Source of the DNA: Methylotuvimicrobium sp. KM2
Lineage (GTDB): Bacteria; Pseudomonadota; Gammaproteobacteria; Methylococcales; Methylomonadaceae
Assembly: GCF_038051925.1 (NCBI RefSeq)
Contig: NZ_CP150634.1
Location: 1,984,001-2,048,000 of the forward strand
Direction: 5' to 3'
Length of the DNA stretch: 64,000 bases
Position numbers and translations under genes: made by a program. The notes under the pieces were generated by a model, which did not search any database, was not told the DNA's origin, and saw only the letters and a program-made list of their open reading frames with translations. Shown here piece by piece: positions 61,152-64,000 of the stretch; within the stretch, counting starts at the first letter, position 1, and every line of letters begins with the position of its first letter.

Positions 61152-61270
61152 AATAAAAAGCCGAACCACCTACATGACCATAGCGACGGTCACTTTCGGC
61201 AGTCCGGCTTTCCTGGATCAAAGGACCCGCGACTTTCTGTCCCTACCTTACGATAGGTTTGGCTTTCACC
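61152..61270 (-). ncRNA. Cyclic-di-GMP-I (GEMM-I) riboswitch with terminator
   Basis: Read on the minus strand: GCCAAACC (from 61263), a 6-bp stem CCTATC/GGTAGG closed by a GTAA (GNRA) tetraloop, GGGACAGAAAGTCGCGGGTCC, a receptor-side stem TCCT/AGGA, and AGCCGGACTGCCG. The order and spacing match the GEMM-I consensus (GCAAACC-stem-GGGACGCAAAGCC ... AGCCGGGTTACCG). Then GCCGAA (61200-61195) pairs with TTCGGC (61165-61160), followed by TTTTATTT, an expression platform terminator. The usual GACGCAAAGC reads GACAGAAAGT here, so the ligand preference deserves a test. Confidence 0.72.
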
Positions 61271-61394
61271 GAATTCGATCATAAAATTTAATAAGTTTCA
61301 ACTGAGGATTTTTATAAAGAATGAATAACACCTCAGGTTTTGTTGTCACCCCCTATACCCCTCATCGTTATACATAAGTCGAAAATTACCGTTT

Positions 61395-61495
61395 TTCTCG
61401 TTCCCACCGCTCCAGCGTGGGAATGCATACCGATCTTGCCTCGGCTGACAAGGTATGGGTTTCCACTGAGGACCGTGGGAACCAGAAAAAAATTA
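61395..61495. repeat. Family D hairpin block
   Basis: CGTTCCCACCGCTCCAGCGTG then GGAATGC (61401-61427), and GGGTTTCCACTGAGGACCGTG then GGAACCAG (61458-61485), as at 41850-41935. Confidence 0.7.
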
Positions 61496-61515
61496 CTGAT
61501 TTGCAATCTTAGCTA

Positions 61516-61688
61516 CTCCCTTTTGATTGAAAAACCGTCTAAGAATAAAAAGGCATGGGATATGTCTATCGAGGACCGCCGTGAACCCGTCCATGGGGGC
61601 TTGACGGCAGCGATCCCTGCTGCCGACATCCTCGCTAGCCACACCCCATACCTTCACAAAGTTAGCTAATTTTTGAGTATAAAGGGAG
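61516..61688. mobile_element. Family C MITE, copy 2 (TA target duplication)
   Basis: 173 bp with the same ends as the 28462 copy (CTCCCTTTTGATTG and AGTATAAAGGGAG), flanked by TA at 61514-61515 and 61689-61690. Internal landmarks GTCTATCGAGGACCGCCGT and GACATCCTCGCTAGCCACAC are identical in both. Confidence 0.82.
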
Positions 61689-61689
61689 T

Positions 61690-61935
61690 AATGAGGCCTC
61701 GATACCATTTTTTGTCGCCCGACGTTCCCGACTTTCCCTCACCTAGCGTTAGGTGAGGAACGATCTGGGGATCGCTCCCACAGAGCATCCGGCCTCCTTG
61801 TGGGAGCGACGCCTTCGTCGCGATTTCGAAGCTACTGATGTTCAATATCCGCAGGTTTATCAAACTGCACAGTTTCCAGGTGTACGATGACCTCTGTTTA
61901 GCAAGTTTACCGATACTTGTGTATAACGGCGAGCC
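61690..61935. repeat. Family E repeat, inverted copy
   Basis: GGAACGATCTGGGGATCGCT (61757), GGAGCGACGCCTTCGTCGCG (61803), ACTTGTGTATAACGGCG (61915) are the inverse of the copies at 5040 and 41520. The hairpin CCCTCACCTA/TAGGTGAGG at 61736-61758 is the one inside the family B element at 14595. Confidence 0.72.
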
Positions 61936-61942
61936 TATACCA

Positions 61943-62170
61943 CTAGTTGTCGTCGGCGTTTTCGGCGATTTCGTGGGTTTTTGCTTTGGCCCGCTCGAAT
62001 TTTGGGTTCTAAATCGTCGATTGCTTTTTGCGATTCTTCTTTGACTTTGTTTTTCAATTCGGTCAGTTTGCTTTGTTGTTCGTCGATAGTAGATTGGATT
62101 TTATTCAACAGTTCGTCTTCAGTTATGGCCGTCGCTCCAAAGAATAGGATTAATGATTTGAATCGTTTCG
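61943..62170 (-). pseudogene. Small coiled-coil protein gene with probable frameshift
   Basis: ITEDELLNKIQSTIDEQQSKLTELKNKVKEESQKAIDDLEPK is a heptad-rich coil. The direct frame then gives an odd basic tail and stops at 61935. Dropping one A from the AAAA run (TTTT on the plus strand, 62000-62003) gives FERAKAKTHEIAENADDN and a stop at 61943, a much more natural end. So either a one-base frameshift is present or an alternative end is used. No ATG start fits. It follows the YidB-like gene on the same strand. Confidence 0.4.
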
Positions 62171-62184
62171 AACAATCCGAAACG

Positions 62185-62658
62185 TCAGGGTTTTCGGCCG
62201 AACATTTTGCCGAATGCATTGATGGCGCCTGAGACGCCGCCGACGCTATTCAGCAACTGTTCTCCAAGATCGGCGAGCGTTCCGTTTGGAGAAGCCTTGT
62301 CAATGACGTTAGGCACTGCTTCTTGGAGTCCGTTCAACGCCGAAGATTCGCTGATGCCCAGTTGTTTGGCGAATGCGGCAATTTTGTCGTGACCGAATAT
62401 TTGTTCCAACTGGTTTCCGGAAACCGGAGCATTCTGGCCTTTGCCTAGCCACGAGGACGCGAGCTGCATTAAATCTTGGCTGCCACCGTTCTGCATGCTG
62501 GAAATAATAGAAGCCAGATTCAGTTGACCTTGAGTGTTACCGAACAATTTGGCCAACGCTCCGACGATTTCGGAGGTTTCTACTTTTCCGTCACGATCCG
62601 TGTCCAATTGCTCCTTGAATAATTGTGCACTTCTTTGAAGTAGGGAATTGATATCCAT
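62185..62658 (-). CDS. YidB/DUF937-like protein with an EF-hand-like loop
   Basis: 157 aa from ATG 62658 (MDINSLLQRSAQLF). DTDRDGKVETSEIVG near residue 19 resembles a calcium-binding EF-hand loop. LASSWLGKGQNAPVSGNQLEQIFGHDKIAAFAKQLGISESSALNGLQEAVPNVIDKASPNG, summarised by WLGKGQN, QIFG and ALPxVID-type motifs, is the DUF937/YidB region. Function unknown. It is 17 bp downstream of the LysM-protein gene and shares its operon. Confidence 0.8.
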   Translation of the reverse strand: MDINSLLQRSAQLFKEQLDTDRDGKVETSEIVGALAKLFGNTQGQLNLASIISSMQNGGSQDLMQLASSWLGKGQNAPVSGNQLEQIFGHDKIAAFAKQLGISESSALNGLQEAVPNVIDKASPNGTLADLGEQLLNSVGGVSGAINAFGKMFGRKP

Positions 62659-62675
62659 GACTGTGCCGCCTCGGG

Positions 62676-63119
62676 TCAAAGGTTTTTGGGGATTCGGATT
62701 TTCTGGCCGGGATAGATTTTATCCGGGTCTTTGATGACTTCTCGGTTGGCCTCGAATATTTTTTGATATTTCGAGCCGTTGCCGTAGGCTGTCTCGGCGA
62801 TTTTCCAAAGCGTATCGCCTTTTTCGATCGTGTAAAACTGATCGTCTCCGGCGACCGTGCTGCCATCCGCGATCGTCACTCCTGCGGCATCAATGGCTTC
62901 GATGCCTTGCACATTCCCAGCGATCAAAACGGCTTTTTCCAATGCTTCGGCCGAGCTTGCCTTGCCGCTCAGAATGGCGCGGCCATCTTTGACTTGTATC
63001 TGCAAATTTTCGACGCCCGGATTATCTTCTTCGATTAGCTTTTGTATCGCGGCAGGCGCCTCGGTTTCGGAGCCGAACAGTTTTTTGCCCATATTCATCG
63101 CAAAGTTGAATAAACCCAT
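62676..63119 (-). CDS. kbp: BON-LysM protein, Kbp/YgaU family
   Basis: 147 aa, cytoplasmic, without signal peptide. N-terminal amphipathic MGLFNFAMNMGKKLFG, a BON domain (about 22-88; VENLQIQVKDGRAILSGKASSAEALEKAVLIAGNVQGI) and a LysM domain (about 96-145; YTIEKGDTLWKIAETAYGNGSKYQKIFEANREVI, IYPGQKIRIP). This is the layout of E. coli Kbp (YgaU), a potassium-binding protein linked to osmotic stress. First gene of an operon with the YidB-like gene. Confidence 0.88.
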   Translation of the reverse strand: MGLFNFAMNMGKKLFGSETEAPAAIQKLIEEDNPGVENLQIQVKDGRAILSGKASSAEALEKAVLIAGNVQGIEAIDAAGVTIADGSTVAGDDQFYTIEKGDTLWKIAETAYGNGSKYQKIFEANREVIKDPDKIYPGQKIRIPKNL

Positions 63120-63303
63120 GATCTATCCTCTTTTTTGTTGTGGAAATTTAGTTTGCTTTCGGAACATACACCCCGCCTTGATCGCGGTCAACTGATTTCG
63201 GGCGTACAAAAAATTAGGGCAGGCTTTGCATTTGACATTTGGACCTTGTTGATCTAACCGTCCAAGGAAAGTGACTTGTGGTATTGCATGCCGACAGGGG
63301 AGA

Positions 63304-63463
63304 TATACCTTTCGCACTTCAAATTTCGGCATTGCCAGAGGAGGTGCCTGGGTGTCCGATAAAGGCTTTGCCAGCATGGAGCTGGCATAGAGCCTACATG
63401 GACGTATTCACGGCGTCCTTTAGCGGACACCCAGGCACCGAATTTTGATCTACGACGGGTATA
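63304..63463. repeat. Family B element, copy 6 (compact form)
   Basis: The cleanest copy: TATACCTTTCGCACTTCAAA at the left and TTTTGATCTACGACGGGTATA at the right, with TGCCTGGGTGTCCG pairing with CGGACACCCAGGCA inside, and GCCAGCATGGAGCTGGC in the middle. The whole 160 bp can fold into one long hairpin. The rest of 63120-63495 holds no gene. Confidence 0.8.
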
Positions 63464-63495
63464 CAATTCGAATCATAACGCCAAGATTAGCCACG

Positions 63496-63942
63496 CTATC
63501 GGATTTGTCCAATACTCTGTTTGGCGCTTGCTGCAAGATAATCGCCGGAAGTAATACACACGAGACCCTCGATCGGGCGGTTATAGAGATAAACCCAAGC
63601 GTTCAGTGTTTGAACTGGGTCGAGCATGACCGGTTCGATGGACCTCGCATATTCGTGGGGTCGAGGGTCGCCAATGGCGCATTGCTCGTAGCGGTCGAGT
63701 GTGGCTAGGATCATTTTTGGGCGGCCGATTCGGTAGATATCGCCGAGCACTTGGTCACCGGCTTTGTTGGATTTTACGACGCCCGGATATTCCCCAAGAT
63801 TAAATAATTTTCCCTGAAAATATCCAGGGCCAATCCAGTCGGCGCGTTGATTTAGCCAACGCGACATGGGGTGTCCGTGATTTTTTCGCAAGGTTCCGTA
63901 CACGAATAGATAGTCTGTTTGGCGTTTTTTTAGTCGTTTCAT
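63496..63942 (-). CDS. Gamma-glutamylcyclotransferase-like (AIG2/GGCT) protein
   Basis: 148 aa. YLFVYGTLRKNHGHP near residue 11 is the substrate-binding YGTLR motif, GKLFNLGEYPGVV near 42, LATLDRYEQC near 79 contains the expected acidic residue region, and AWVYLYN near 120. The family cleaves gamma-glutamyl amines or peptides. ATG 63942 overlaps the preceding gene's stop by four bases (ATGA), so the two are translationally coupled. Confidence 0.85.
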   Translation of the reverse strand: MKRLKKRQTDYLFVYGTLRKNHGHPMSRWLNQRADWIGPGYFQGKLFNLGEYPGVVKSNKAGDQVLGDIYRIGRPKMILATLDRYEQCAIGDPRPHEYARSIEPVMLDPVQTLNAWVYLYNRPIEGLVCITSGDYLAASAKQSIGQIR

Positions 63943-64000
63943 TTTTTGTTGTCGTTCGAATGGTACATTTTGTCGACGGCGTCCTTAAACCAGCGAGGCA
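63939..64000 (-). CDS. C-terminal end of a gene running off the right edge
   Basis: The last 19 residues are PRWFKDAVDKMYHSNDNKK, ending at the TGA that overlaps the GGCT-like start (ATGA). Too short to identify; the coupling to the downstream start supports that it is a real gene. Confidence 0.5.
   Translation of the reverse strand, partial: PRWFKDAVDKMYHSNDNKK

Noticed and set aside
61340..61708. Frames of 109 and 71 codons on both strands
   Set aside because: They cover a family D block and the second MITE copy; the matching frames near 28500 show the same repeat-derived peptide.

Overview
The window most resembles a gammaproteobacterial (type I) methanotroph of the Methylomicrobium/Methylotuvimicrobium kind. 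This is an inference from gene content: two tandem genes for NADP-dependent methylene-tetrahydromethanopterin dehydrogenase (a C1 oxidation enzyme), the 6-phosphogluconate dehydratase/KDPG aldolase pair used in the KDPG variant of the ribulose monophosphate cycle, and otherwise gammaproteobacterial housekeeping genes (mrcB, uvrY/gacA, dapA-bamC, purL). No rRNA, tRNA or CRISPR array was seen.

Layout. 1-14.5 kb: edd-eda (minus), purEK, an Anbu-type proteasome relative, a secreted HExxH protein, a MotAB-type stator pair, a GacA/UvrY regulator, the mtdB tandem, 5-formyl-THF cyclo-ligase overlapping an NspC-type decarboxylase, and a quinone-oxidoreductase-like enzyme. 14.8-22 kb: an HDOD protein divergent from a degenerate GGDEF/EAL protein, PBP1b, and a YbgA relative. 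22.8-27.9 kb: a four-gene arsenic cluster in which a TVP38-disulfide oxidoreductase fusion precedes ArsM, a TIGR04282-type glycosyltransferase and the radical SAM protein ArsS; this predicts arsenosugar synthesis. 28.6-33.5 kb: an MBL hydrolase, then an EthD/secreted protein/esterase operon divergent from a LysR regulator across an OxyR-like operator, and peptide deformylase. 34.4-47.8 kb: a complete urea module, with an outer-membrane porin, UrtABCDE and UreJ-D-A-B-C-E-F-G, so uptake and hydrolysis lie side by side. 48-49.5 kb: an IS1111-type element. 49.6-56.9 kb: dapA-bamC, purL, a small heat shock gene with a sigma-32-like promoter, and a VanX-like dipeptidase. 56.8-60.3 kb: a decayed integron, with a truncated integrase pointing away from a HigBA cassette, an attC site, and a second cassette broken by an IS3 element. 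60.3-64 kb: a secreted protein gene behind a probable cyclic-di-GMP (GEMM-I) riboswitch, a YidB/Kbp pair, and a gamma-glutamylcyclotransferase-like gene.

The intergenic space is unusually rich in dispersed repeats. I distinguish families A (about 180 bp), B (a 160-285 bp palindromic element with TATACC...GGTATA ends), C (about 172 bp, with inverted ends and TA target duplications, so a true MITE), D (GTTCCCACGCTC hairpins), E (CGCCGTTATACACAAG / GTCGCGACGAAGG units), F (CCCAGCTTTAACA inverted repeat) and G (CCCAAGCTCCAGCTTGGG hairpins). One C element sits inside an A copy, and the IS1111 element appears to have inserted at the end of a B copy. The most interesting items are the riboswitch, the IS1111 element with its possible guide RNA and RBS-masking hairpin, the decayed integron, the MITE with a readable empty site, and the arsenosugar cluster.
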